A stretch of DNA of 64,000 nt. It comes from Fragilaria radians (Eukaryota; Bacillariophyta; Fragilariophyceae; Fragilariales; Fragilariaceae). The notes under the pieces were generated by a model. It did no database searches. It had not been told where the DNA came from and worked only from the letters and a program-made list of their open reading frames with translations. This document shows, in pieces, positions 1 through 10,453 of this stretch. Position 1 is the stretch's first letter; every line of letters starts with the position of its first letter. The stretch is from the NCBI GenBank assembly GCA_900642245.1, contig CAAAJI010000002.1, positions 996,957 to 1,060,956 of the forward strand. Direction: 5' to 3'. Both the position numbers and the translations under genes were made by a program.

Positions 1-959
1 CTTAGAGAAAGTATAAATATTTCTCCTCTCTACCCTATTGTCTTTCAGATTGTATTGTCGAAATAGAAGCTAGCAGGTTTCGCTCATTTTCCTAGATTTA
101 GCAACAAGTGATTGATAGGTATCTATGAAAAATTTCCATCCTATTTTTAAAGGATCTGGTAAGACGTATCATCCCGTACATATTTAATTTTGCTAAACTT
201 TCCCCGGTGAATAGATTGTGTCAGTGGATGTGTTGGTTACCACGTGTAAGCTCGATTCGATACCATTCTCGGACTTATTTGTGGTTTGCAAAGCTTCCCC
301 CCTCCCCCCCTGTGACTAAAATACGTTTCAAATTAATGGAGCTTAACATAGAAAGAGACCGAAAGATAAAAATCTGAAAGTTTTGTTTTCGCCTGTTTTG
401 TTGATAAGAACTTTGGTTATCAGAATGTAAGCATACAATTCGACATATCACACCGAGCAATTTCTTGGCGTTCCTATCGTCAGTTTTTACAAAGCTACTT
501 TCTTGGGTGCTTAGAGTTTCATGACCATTGGTAAATTTCTTTTACTTGCAATGATTGAGGAACATAGACTTTTATCTTTATGGTAATGAACCAACTTGAA
601 TGCTGAGTGGAAATTCTTTCCTCTCTGTATGATTTTTCACTATGCTCATTTACCTCAGACAGAAACTCCTGTTTTTATACTTCCTAAAGAGAAGCTTCAA
701 TACCTCTTTCATTCAATTCTAAAACTATCAGTATATAGATCAAATATTGAGTTTTATATGATGACTCATTGCACATTTGATATTTCAATATCACTCCAGT
801 TTGGCAGAACATCAAACCGAGCATAAGCACAAATTGCCACTCCGATCATTTAAATTTTTGGTTTTAGGGGTTCTGAAGATTTCCTTGGTATAATGATTCT
901 CGATATCTTGTGCAACAGTGATCTGGTCAATTTTCTTACGCTAGTGAAGATAGTGTAGA
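1..959. other. No gene recognised; AT-rich intergenic sequence
   Basis: No reading frame here resembles a known family, and the short open frames lack coding character. There is a run of C residues broken by one T at about 299-311. Sequence close to the copia relic (from about 850) may be more decayed retroelement, but I could not match it. Confidence 0.5.
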
Positions 960-1777
960 GGTCAAGACAAAACCTCACAGCAAGGGGTGACAAGTTGTTT
1001 CAGGCCAGAAGCGTCGAAAGATATCAAAAGGATGCGTTCAGGGAGGAAATGATTCTGAAAGTTGCTTATATGACATTCTTCATAGTTGAAAAATTGCATT
1101 GCCAGAGTGCTTAGATGACGCCCACAGTCATCCAAGGACACTTGCTAGGGCTAATTGGCGAGAGGGTACCAGTAAGGAGTTTGAAGATATGAATGGAATT
1201 TAGGATCCAAAATAAAGTCACGCCACAAGACAGAAGATGTGTTAAGAGCAAGGGGATATTTTAGTTCATTAGGAATGGCATTTCTTGTCCCAGATTGTAG
1301 GCACCAAAAGTGAGTTTCTGCAAGGGAATTTCATTGAGAGCATTTTCATGGAAACGCTAAATGATATGAAGGTTAATGTGCATGAAGGTCTAAACTTCAA
1401 GAGGCAATATATGGCCTTGTACAGACAGCTAGACATATTTATGTCATATTTGTTGAAGTATCAGAGAATTCTGGATACATTGACAGTTTGATGGATCCTT
1501 GTTTGTGGGCAAAACAGCCTTTATTTGGAGTTGTTATGCTGGCTACCTACGTCGAGAATGGCTTAACAATCCGTTAAAGAAATTATTCAACATATGAAGA
1601 AATATACTTTTGGATTGAAGATCAAAGAAACTTAGGGTATTGCATAGATCATGCAGACAGAACATAATAAAGAAATTGGAGTTAAAGTTTGGTGATGAAT
1701 AAAAAGATGCAAATAGTCATGGGACTATAGGAAACCCCTGGTTCAAGAATATGTGTCCAAATGACTATGGCAAGATT
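960..1777 (+). mobile_element. Ty1/copia pol relic, reverse transcriptase part (left half, interrupted)
   Basis: Broken frames carry copia RT features: a segment reading roughly GTKSEFLQGNFIESIFME (1,296-1,350), then DPCLW, then VVMLATYVENGLTI near 1,530-1,570 (the position of the YVDD box), then KEIIQHMKKYTFGLKI near 1,578-1,625. The last recognisable residues, close to TIGNPWFKNMCPNDYGK, end at about 1,777. Stops and frameshifts are frequent, so it is a dead copy. The remainder of the same pol gene resumes at 4,677 after a 2.9-kb insertion. The Asp pair of the RT box is changed to Glu-Asn. Confidence 0.75.
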
Positions 1778-2253
1778 TGCTCTATGTGATAATTGAGATA
1801 GAAACATTATGTCCTATTTTAAAGATATTATGAAAAACTACTCTTGCTTTCTAATCGTGAACGATTGGAGTTTTGACTGACTTTTATTTATTGTCTCCCA
1901 GCTATGCCAGCATGTCAAATACCTTTTGACTACTCTTTACTTATTTTCTTATATAAACATCCCTGCAGCACATGTGATTTATCATCACCTAAATTTTTGA
2001 GAACTTTGAATATTATCATCTAAATTGTGCAAACGGAAGATACAACAAATATTATCATTGTCATTTGTTGTTATAGATGTGCTAATACATCTGATGTCTT
2101 TATCATCTAGATTAGCATTTACTAACAACGCTAAACTTCTCCAAATGTTGGTACAAAATAACATCTCTTGAATTTATCTCTTTTATTGATTAATTTGGTG
2201 TGCTTTGCTTTATTCTTAAAGTATTATATTCTAGGATTGCAGAATATAGTACA
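1778..2253. repeat. LTR of nested element (left copy)
   Basis: This is a 476-bp repeat, collinear with 4,244-4,676. It starts TGCTCTATGTGATAATTGAG and ends GAATATAGTACA. A third, truncated and inverted copy lies at 51,120-51,474. The target duplication AGATT is at 1,773-1,777. Confidence 0.85.
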
Positions 2254-4243
2254 TTCGCCCCAAGATTGTACTTTAGGGATTTTGTTTAGGGATTAACCCT
2301 TATTTTTCTATTCCTTTAGAAGCAGGAATTTGATCCCTTTAGATTGACCCATTGTTGCAAATTATATCTACAGGTTAAGATCAAATTCTAGTAATCTTTA
2401 ATATTCCTATGTATTCCTGGTGTGTTGCCTTTTTGTGTTATCAAGGCTACTTCTTCCTTATATTGTTTCATAGAGATTTTCAATTGAATGTTGTTTCCAC
2501 CTTTTCATTAGATCCCAATTGGGTTCAAAAGCTACATATTGATGTTTATGACTTAGATATATATATATTTATGTATTCATTATCTGCTCTTGCACTTTTA
2601 GTCAAAAATGATGTTTCAAACCACTTTTATGTTCAAAGATTTTGGTGTCCACTTAGGATAAATCTAGAACCATTGGAAATTTAGAATTTGTAGCTGTCCG
2701 AAAGGGCAAGTGATAGGCATTGTATCACCATAAAAGATCAATTTTAGTGTTTGAAACTAAATAGTAATTCAAATTCTGTAAGAGAGAGAGATATTTCCTC
2801 ACTTTGGTGTTGTAAGTGAGATGCATTTTTATTTGGTTCCTTGTCATGCTCATTGGCTTTACTATGTAAATGCCTTGATGAATTCATAGAAGGGCTCACT
2901 ACTATCTTGTTATAATCGTCTGATTTGAATGTGTATATGCATTTTCAAGAAAGAATTTATTAGTTCACTTGTTTGGTTTCTGAGTGTACCTTTCAGTGGT
3001 GTCACTAGATGTGTTGATGCATGGACAGTGTTCATGCTTTCATGCTGGTATTCTAAGACCATAAGGTCCTGGCAATTATGATGCAAATATTGGCTAAATG
3101 CCATTATCATCGGATAGCTTCTTACTTTAAATTGGCTGGATCAGTGTTTCGAAAGTGCTCGGTAGTGGACGACAAGTCGGGAGATGGATCTTCAGACACA
3201 AAAAGCTGTTACTTGCCATCATCTGGAGTTGAATTGTCAGACACAAAAAGCTGTTTCATAACAACACCTGATGTTTCCATCGTATCCAGAGCTCCCGTTT
3301 CTTCAATTACCTGAATGTGTTAAAGATCTAAGATGGTGGCACTTCCCCGTGCATCATATTGGCACCCTCGTTATCCCTCCCCCCGGCATTGTGATGGATG
3401 ACGATGATATCCTCCGCCCTTTCTTTCCAAATACAGTAACACCTTATCAATTTTGGTTGGTCAGCACAATTGGTTCCTCTTGGCCAATATGAGGATTCGA
3501 GGGTTGTCATACATCATAAGTGTTGGAGAAACAACGCATCAAAATAAAGGGAACAGTTTGATGCAAATCCCATTGCACCTTTTCACGTTTTGAAAAAAGG
3601 ATCTTCAAGTTAGACTCATACAACCTTCCTTTTCCATAAAGGGCATAAATAAAAAACAAGAAATCTATCTTGACTGTTCTTATAAATTGTTTCCTGTTTT
3701 TTTACATTATTTTTTGTAGCAGGAAGACATATGTATAGATAGGGAGGACAATTTCCTAGTTTTTGACGAGTGCACTTGCAATCCGTCAAAAAGTGCATTT
3801 TTCACTCCCATAAATAGGATTTTGTTTCCAGACCTAAATCCTTCGATTGGATGCTTCATTTAAAAGAAATCTTGCATGGAATTGCAAGCTTATTGGACAC
3901 TTAAGTAGCGTACTAACATACTAATTTGTGAGAAAAAGAACTACAAGAAATTCACTTAAATAACGTAAGGAATTTTGTAGCTACTCCTAATTTGAAGGGC
4001 TTAATTTGCTAGCTTATTCACTACAAGCGCTATACTACAAATTTTGCATAAATCCTACGGATTTTGTGTATGACCAATAGTACTCTACTTATGCGGCCAT
4101 AGAATAGACCTTTCTCTTCTCTGTAACTAGCTTTTACTTCCTAAGACACAGGCTTAGTTAGGTTTATTGCCGTCTCAAAAACATGTCTATGACCCTTATT
4201 TTTTTCTTTTTTAAATCCCTACACTTTTGTGTTGTGATCACAA

Positions 4244-4676
4244 TGCTCTATTCTATGTGTGAGAATTGAGATAGATTTAAGGAAATTATGAAGATCTACT
4301 CTTGTTTTCTAATTGGAGTCTTGACTGACTAATTTTTCATTATGATAATTTATTAAGATCAGTCTTTTATTTATTATCTCCCAGCTATGCCAGCATGTCA
4401 ACTCATGTGATTTTTTATCACCTAAATTTTAGAGACCTTTGAATAGCATCATCTAAAATGTGCCAACGGAAAAGCAACAGATATTATTATGATCATTTGT
4501 TGTTTTTGATGTGCTAATAAATCCAATATCTTTATCATCTACATTAGCATGTACTAGCAACACTGGACGTCTCCAAGTGTTGGTACAAAATAACATCTCT
4601 TGAATTAATCTCTTTTATAGATTAATTTGGTGTGCTTGGCTATACATTATACTCTAGGATTGTAGAATATAGTACA
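4244..4676. repeat. LTR of nested element (right copy)
   Basis: This is a 433-bp repeat matching 1,778-2,253, with several small indels, so the insertion is not very recent. It is followed at 4,677-4,681 by AGATT, the second half of the target duplication. Confidence 0.85.
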
Positions 4677-5260
4677 AGATTAAAGAATAGATCAATCAAA
4701 TCACAGGTCTGTTGTTGGGATGCTGCCTTATCTTACACTGAACTCAATATCTGATTTGTCAAATGCTTTTAGAGAAAAATTGAAGGGAAATGATTAGGCA
4801 AACTTGGTATCCTATGGAAAAATGATTGAAGTCATCAAACTTATGGCTGAAAAAAGACTTTTGGTTCTTTAGAATATGAATAATTGGATTTTGGATTATG
4901 TTGTGACAGTGATTAATCAAAGCCGGATAACTCTGGCAGATTTTTAGGCTTACTTGTTAAGCATACTGATTTGTTTTAGATGAAAGGGTCAGAAAGGAGT
5001 CAGCCAATTAAGCAGTGAAGCCAATATAAGGATTTGTCAGAAATGGGATATCCGATTCATCTATTTTATTTTAAGCATATGAGAATTCCGGTCAAGTTAC
5101 CCATTGCAGTAAGAACGGATAAGCTTGGTGCTATATTCACGGGAGAGATGGGAAGCTCTGGAGAAAGGAAAAGGCACAATGATATCAAGTGCCATTTTAC
5201 CAGGGAATATGGATTGAGTTGTTCCTTGGAAGCATCTGTATCCATGTAACCCATTGGTGT
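4677..5260 (+). mobile_element. Ty1/copia pol relic, RT end and RNase H (right half)
   Basis: The copia pol reading resumes after the nested insertion: a string like HRSVVGMLPYLTLNSISDLS (about 4,705-4,765) corresponds to the copia segment preceding RNase H. After frameshifts, KLPIAVRTDKLGAIF and GERKRHNDIKCHFTREYG (about 5,095-5,215) match the C-terminal RNase H region. It is degenerate and non-functional. It is the same insertion as 960-1,777. Confidence 0.75.
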
Positions 5261-5401
5261 ATAAGGCAAAGGATTGAAGTGGGCAGTTACTACGTTCCAC
5301 TATATCAGAAAGAAATTGAGGGTGCACTTCACATGTTGTGTTAAGATCCTCCAACTTGAACTACCTATCGAGTTTTGATGGAAGTATACAAATTGTTAAG
5401 G

Positions 5402-6604
5402 TTAGGAAGCTAACAGGATGCATGGCAGTATAGTACTAGGAAAAGGCTTTGAAACCAATCGGCCCATCCGAGTTTCTCGTAAATTCACTTTAGTGGAGAT
5501 TTGTTCTTCAAGTCTGGCTCGATAGTTATTTATCATAGATCTGGTCAAAGGTAGGCACGCACCTCTGTAGACAATGAGAACTACAATAACAGAGATCCCC
5601 TCAGGTAAATCTCGAAGTTCTTTTCTTGGAACCTCAATTTCAATTCCTTTAGGGACGATATTATCGGTTATAAACTTTTGTATAGTATCGTTGTATAGTA
5701 TTGTTTCAACATTCCAATCAGTTTTTGACTGATTTACTTCAGGAAGAGTAAAATGTAATTCATGTCGGCAGCACAATTGCAAGGTTCGATCGACTGGAAA
5801 CCGATTTGGAAATCGAAATCGATAGAGTTTGGGCTGCTTTCCAATGGGAAATGGTCGATCGACTCCTCTGTGAGAACTTAAAGTGTAGGTAAGCGTAAAG
5901 TCGTCAACGGCATCAACCAATAGCCCATGTTGAGCAGCATACATAGCTGGCATCCAGCTTTCCTTCCATTCTTTCTGCGACTGGGCGTTGAATCCTCCCT
6001 GTTCATGCGTCAAGGCAATATGAATTTCCCCATGAACAGACAAGATGCGTCCAGCACTTTGGAAGAAAGCGTCGAGTAACTCTCGATTTCGTCGATGATT
6101 GGATTTGCCTCGCCAATGCGGGAAGTTGAACAGAATGCGGTCAAATTTCTGTTGTTGAAAGTGAAGCTCCAATTTTGTCGCATCAATTTCAAAGCGTACA
6201 TGTGAGAAGGGATGTCTGGAGATTTCTTCAACGTGACGACGAGAATTGGTATAAATAGCTTCATGTGAGGCTTGGTTTTCCAAAACAGTAGCAGTTAAGG
6301 AGACATTGGGAAACATCTCCAAACGATGTGCCAATGAAGTGCTAAATGAAAGATCCCCATCCCCACAAACCAGCCAAGATTTCACATCGGAGAGAGTGTT
6401 GGTTGAAGAATCGATCAAAGTCAACGCACAGCGTTCCATCGCCATAGAAGGAGTACGCCATCGATTCATGGAAACTATTGGTTTAAGAGACCACCCTTTA
6501 GTATCTGCAATGAGCAATATCCATGGTATAAATCTAATAAGTGCCATGTTGATGAATGTCATTATTGAAGTTTTCAGGTGTATGTTTATTCCGTTTACAT
6601 GCAT
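5402..6604 (-). CDS. BMT5-like (DUF2431) Rossmann methyltransferase, possible C-terminal FDX-ACB-like domain
   Basis: This single-exon gene has up to 400 codons. The N-terminal half has the BMT5-like family signature: a SAM-binding motif VCGDGDLSFSTSLA (about residues 79-92), then DATKLEL, then FDRILFNFPHWRGKSNHRRN (about 154-173), and NRELLDAFFQSAGRIL before GEIHIALTHEQGG. Family members such as yeast Bmt5 methylate a uridine N3 in 25S rRNA. Human FDXACB1 has the same domain fused to a ferredoxin-fold anticodon-binding domain. The last 120 residues (PLTRSMINNYRARLEEQI) faintly resemble that fold, which is an inference. Residues 21-40 are hydrophobic, so starts at M16 or M21 with an organelle or secretory signal are also possible. 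The gene is flanked by transposon relics on both sides. Confidence 0.8.
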   Translation of the reverse strand: MHVNGINIHLKTSIMTFINMALIRFIPWILLIADTKGWSLKPIVSMNRWRTPSMAMERCALTLIDSSTNTLSDVKSWLVCGDGDLSFSTSLAHRLEMFPNVSLTATVLENQASHEAIYTNSRRHVEEISRHPFSHVRFEIDATKLELHFQQQKFDRILFNFPHWRGKSNHRRNRELLDAFFQSAGRILSVHGEIHIALTHEQGGFNAQSQKEWKESWMPAMYAAQHGLLVDAVDDFTLTYTLSSHRGVDRPFPIGKQPKLYRFRFPNRFPVDRTLQLCCRHELHFTLPEVNQSKTDWNVETILYNDTIQKFITDNIVPKGIEIEVPRKELRDLPEGISVIVVLIVYRGACLPLTRSMINNYRARLEEQISTKVNLRETRMGRLVSKPFPSTILPCILLAS

Positions 6605-6929
6605 TGATTTTTGAGTGATTTTGTGTATTGTGTATATATGTGTGTTGCGTTTGTATGTGTATTGTGTGAATGCTTATTACAAGGATCATTGGTTCTTGCG
6701 GCCGAATGCCGAATGCGCACCTCGACTGGGAGTGAACTGCTGAAGTCACAGATTATGATTTATGTAAAAGGTAAACAGGAAATTATCCGGTACATTTTAA
6801 ACTATGGAATGGGTTTTTCTCCTGGCATGCAGAGCTGGATCCGAGACACAGAAGTCAATTCAAAGGCTCTAGGGCACATGATCTCCCCAAAGAATCCTGA
6901 ATCTGGATATATGCAGCAAGTTTTTCAGT
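6605..6929. other. 5' flank of the methyltransferase gene with GT-rich simple repeat
   Basis: A GT-rich low-complexity tract (TGTGTATTG-like units, about 6,620-6,670) lies just upstream of the minus-strand methyltransferase start and may fall in its promoter or 5' UTR. No TATA box or other clear promoter motif was recognised. From about 6,760 the sequence may already belong to the retroelement relic described next. Confidence 0.4.
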
Positions 6930-7528
6930 CAGGGAGATGATGCAACGCAATTTTGGCTCAAGAATTCAAAGTAAAAGAGTGTCGGACATTTTATCACAGT
7001 GTTTATACTCCTGCGATTCAGTATCTTACTCAGAATTAATGAATGACTGAGGGAAAACTTCAAAATATTCATTACTCAACAAACGTGCACTCCCTGAATG
7101 GATTTTAATATCCTAAGGCCACAAAGACTGCAATAGTTTACGGTCGCAAAAGTTTGGGGGGCATAGGCTACTTGTACCCATACAACAATCAACGCCATAT
7201 CAAGTGTGAAGACATTATTGCTGGGAAGTTGCTACAAGTTGCAGTGAGAATAAAGCAATGGCAAATTGGATCAGGAAAAATCCATTTCAAAGTCCATATA
7301 ACTTCCAGCAGGACGAGAGCAAAAACCGTTAGAGCACTTGTTCTACAACGTCAAATGGCATTGTCTATTAGTGAGGTTGAATATCCCCTTCAACAAGAAA
7401 ATGATCAGTACCTAATGGAAGCTGCTGAAGATGTAGGATTCAGTGCTGATGATATATGCTTCAATAATTTCTGCCTTTGTTATCTCAACTTTATTTGTCT
7501 GGCAGATATAAGTGACAAATCTGGCTAG
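6930..7528 (+). mobile_element. Non-LTR retroelement relic, region downstream of reverse transcriptase
   Basis: Broken frames read YTPAIQYLTQN, then NVHSLNGF, then ATKTAIVYGRKSLGGIGYLY, followed by KLLQVAVRIKQWQIGSGKI. The pattern of a (Y)xPAxxY motif, then (R)A(V)V(Y/F)Gxxx(L/Y)GG(I/M)G followed by a LYxxQ-like segment and a helical tail ending QxxxG, is typical of the region after the RT domain in LINE-type elements common in diatoms. The best open stretch is 7,154-7,528. In-frame stops upstream mark it as defunct. The family assignment rests on motif memory only. Confidence 0.5.
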
Positions 7529-8414
7529 GACATGGATTCCAAAGGTCTCCATGCAAACAAGTATCCTGGTAATTATAATGCCTGCCTTTTACATCAAAAT
7601 AAATCAGATGGGACAAAATGGTCAATTTGTTTCAAATTCTTCCTTACTCCCATGAACCCCCACAATCTACACTTAAGATCTCCTTAGGGGCATGGAAAGT
7701 GGGATATGCAGACATTCAGAAGATAATATGATCTTCTCATACATCAAGTTGAGTTACTAATGACACTATAGCTGAGTACAGCATAAAAAAAGTTTGGAAA
7801 AGAATGGATAAGTCAAGGTTTTGTTAACACAGACTAAATTCCAGACCACACAATACAGGGCTTACCTTCCTACTTTGAATGGATGCGTACACCATACACC
7901 AAAATAGCTTGGAAGTGAAAATAGTTCTAAGTGAGAGTATGCTATAAAATATTATTTTGTATAAATTATGAGCCTATAATTCAATCTACTACTTTCTATC
8001 CTAGCAATACAAGGATTGCTATAACTACCGTTGCAAACTTCTTTCTGAAACATTAAGGTGTACCAAAGATAATCTAATATATATCTCAGGTTCTCCAACA
8101 TGGCAATGATTTAATAAACAATGCTCTTGTTTAACAAATTTTAGATATCCTTGATGAAACCAACTGAAAAAAATGCGATGAAAAGTATCCTTAACCAAAA
8201 GATCAAAATAAATACAAGTATTTACCAAAGGGGTTCAACATTATTTAGGACCCAAACCCAAGACGCAAACACCTGACACTATCTAACCAGTCCACTTTCA
8301 GCTTGTAAAACTAAAATATATCAATTATCACAATATCTGACTACTCCCCTAATATTTGAAGGTACATCTGATAGATATGACTTTAGATATAAAGCTCCTT
8401 CTTGCGTTAACATG
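7529..8414. other. Intergenic; no feature recognised
   Basis: AT-rich sequence without convincing coding or repeat structure. The short open frame at 8,025-8,228 (minus) has no recognisable similarity. Confidence 0.4.
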
Positions 8415-9240
8415 TCATTTTTGAATCGCCGGTACACAAGACAACCAATTCTTGCCCAAATGATGAAACCTTTTGTTATGTAATGGCTCTGCTATAATAT
8501 CACTGCCATTTTCTCCACTCCTTGCATATGCAAACCTCATCATCTTAGCCGCAATAGCTTCACGTACTCTAAGATAGCCTATTGCATTATGCATTTTCTT
8601 CAAAATACTTGAAGGAACCGATGTATTTAATACTACAGGCATATTGTCACCTAACATTAATGTTGGTACTTCTAAGTCAACACCAAATGACCTAAGCACG
8701 AAACGTTCTGTAGCTATCCTCATTGCAACTAACTCTGATCCGTAAGTTGATGAGACCCATCTAATAGGTGTATTACTTAACAGGATTCCTGTGATAGACC
8801 TTCTAGTTACATCATGTACTACATTAACAGGCATCCGGACTTTTGGGCCCTTTGACATAGAAAGGTCATTTGCTATCTCTTCTTCAGCATCTGGGTATAA
8901 CTCTTTCCAAGAAGGATGATCTTCAACAAGAAATTCAGAGTGACTTGGATACGACGTGTCGATGATGACTCTCCCTTTTGGAAATGTCTTCAGGAAAGCC
9001 AAGATCTTGCTAAACTGTCTTCAAATGTCCTTCTCTCAGTGCCATATTGAATCTGCAAAAAGCTGAAGCGGAGTAAGCAATATATTGGCTCGCTACAATT
9101 TTCCAATAGCATGAGTTCAATTATGACTTTCGACATTGAAGACGTAGATGATGTTAGGCAATCCATCACCACAGCAACACCTAGGACATCTTCAGTCCTT
9201 TCAGAACCAGTACAGCAATCAGCAGTACTCACTGAATTCT
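8415..9240 (-). mobile_element. Ty1/copia (CoDi-type) RNase H relic
   Basis: The minus-strand open frame of 195 codons (8,415-9,002) encodes a copia C-terminal region: FLKTFPKGRVIIDTSYP, then TRRSITGILLSNTPIRWV, STYGSELVAMRIATE, LMLGDNMPVVLNTSVPSS and KKMHNAIGYLRVREAIAAK, the ordered motifs of copia RNase H. The catalytic stretch expected before TRRSITG (a VDADHA-like segment) is shortened to NVVHDV, so the first catalytic aspartate is missing and there are small internal deletions. The part at 9,003-9,240 is the decayed upstream RT tail. It is inactive. Confidence 0.8.
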
Positions 9241-9289
9241 ACCATTGAAAGAAGAGAAGATATCAACAAGAACTGCTAAAATGCATAAC

Positions 9290-9625
9290 AAGAATGGACA
9301 GATTTCAGGATATATTCGAGACAAGTATGGCACAAGCAGAAAGACTTGACTATCCTACTAAGGCAATGAATAATTGGAGGCAAGCTTCAACAAAGGAGTG
9401 GACGCATTGATAATGGTGTACAGGATCAGAAGATGCTCAGACAGAAAAAATCACAGTGAAAAGGGTAATTCAAAAGCATATCAAAGGTTTTGCTAGACTT
9501 AAAGAACATAACGGAAGATATAAATACCATACTACACAGTAATCGTAAAGAGAAGAGAAAGTAACATAAATAACTAACCAAATCAACAACAACACGTGAA
9601 AGAATTAATGGCATTTATCATCAAT
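9290..9625. repeat. Dispersed repeat shared with 20,465-20,735 (copy 1)
   Basis: This segment beginning near GATTTCAGGATATATTCGAG recurs in the same orientation at 20,470 with numerous substitutions and small indels. It continues to a TAATCGTAAAGA...AAGTAACA stretch in both. Both copies lie next to copia fragments and 3' of the duplicated kinase gene. I could not assign it to a coding domain. Confidence 0.7.
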
Positions 9626-9640
9626 AAAGCAGATATCAGT

Positions 9641-10263
9641 AACAGCCCAAAGAAAACTTGAAAGGATTATGGATTTGACGGAAGTAAGAATGCATAAACC
9701 AAAAAGTCAGGGGCCTTTTCTCTTACATATTTAAAGGTTAAACGCCAAATTAAATTAAAGATAACTGATTATATGGGAAGATGGGCTGGAAACATTTGCC
9801 AGTTGAAAGGTGCTAACATAACATTTACATTGGTATATCAGAGAGTTGGAAAAACAAATCACGGACTGACATCAAGACATTCACAGCAGCTGGCTCCATT
9901 ATAGCTAGAAAAGAGATCAATGACTCCAAGACTGGAATTCCAGAGCAATTTATAAATGCTATCGGAGTACAAGGGATACTACAAGATCTCATGGAGACTA
10001 GAACTGCTCAAAGAACAGTTGAAAATGGAAAGCCAGAGTGGGATAAAGAAGAGGAAAAAAGATAACAGCTACTGTGTATTTGAATGCGACAATATGCTAA
10101 CAAAAGTTAGTCTAGACGCGCGAAAAAGCTCTATACATTATATGGGTGGTGAAGATAGTTTAGGATACAGCTTGTTAAAAATAGATCAAACTTTTGCATT
10201 GAGTTGTCTGAGTTCAAAAGAAGGAGTAATTGTTGCATCAACTAATGCAATCAATAAAGAATA
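9641..10263 (+). mobile_element. Non-LTR-like element relic, copy 1 (345-bp deletion relative to copy 2)
   Basis: This sequence is collinear with 22,150-23,105. In plus-strand frames it reads WKNKSRTDIKTF, GIPEQFINAI and, after 9,960, ISWRLELLKEQLKMESQSGI. It lacks about 345 bp present in copy 2 between the words TATAAATGCTATC and ACACTACAAGATC. Copy 2 retains an endonuclease-like segment in that interval. Similarity to copy 2 is clearly lower than in the adjacent kinase gene. It lies directly 3' of the kinase gene and forms part of the larger duplicated block. Confidence 0.5.
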
Positions 10264-10453
10264 AGAGTCTCAGATATTCCAAGTGATTGAACTGAACGTA
10301 CATTAGCTATGTGAGTCCTTAGTACGTGTGCGAACAAAGGGATTGTGGGCTTTGTGACACTTTATTGTGACGACTACGATACAAATTTGAATGAAGTGTA
10401 AGGAACTACGGAATCTTAAATAGAAAACTAATCATTCTTTCGATTGGTAACAA

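Larger units (their letters stand above)
1778..4676. mobile_element. Nested LTR element without recognisable coding, inserted in the copia relic
   Basis: Two similar direct repeats bound this 2.9-kb segment. Both begin TGCTCTA and end TAGTACA, giving the TG...CA ends of LTRs. The base string AGATT occurs immediately before the first and immediately after the second, a perfect 5-bp target-site duplication. The flanking copia pol reading continues across the insertion. The internal 2 kb (2,254-4,243) has no gag, protease, RT or integrase that I can recognise, so it looks like a non-autonomous (LARD-like) or eroded element. Orientation is uncertain. The internal region includes unidentified short open frames near 3,078-3,492 and a 19-base motif repeated near 3,194 and 3,238. 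Confidence 0.85.

Noticed and set aside
3078..3492. Open frames with a DDDDI and PPPG motif inside the nested LTR element
   Set aside because: No family match, two overlapping frames, and no sign of gag or pol. Left as unidentified sequence of the element.
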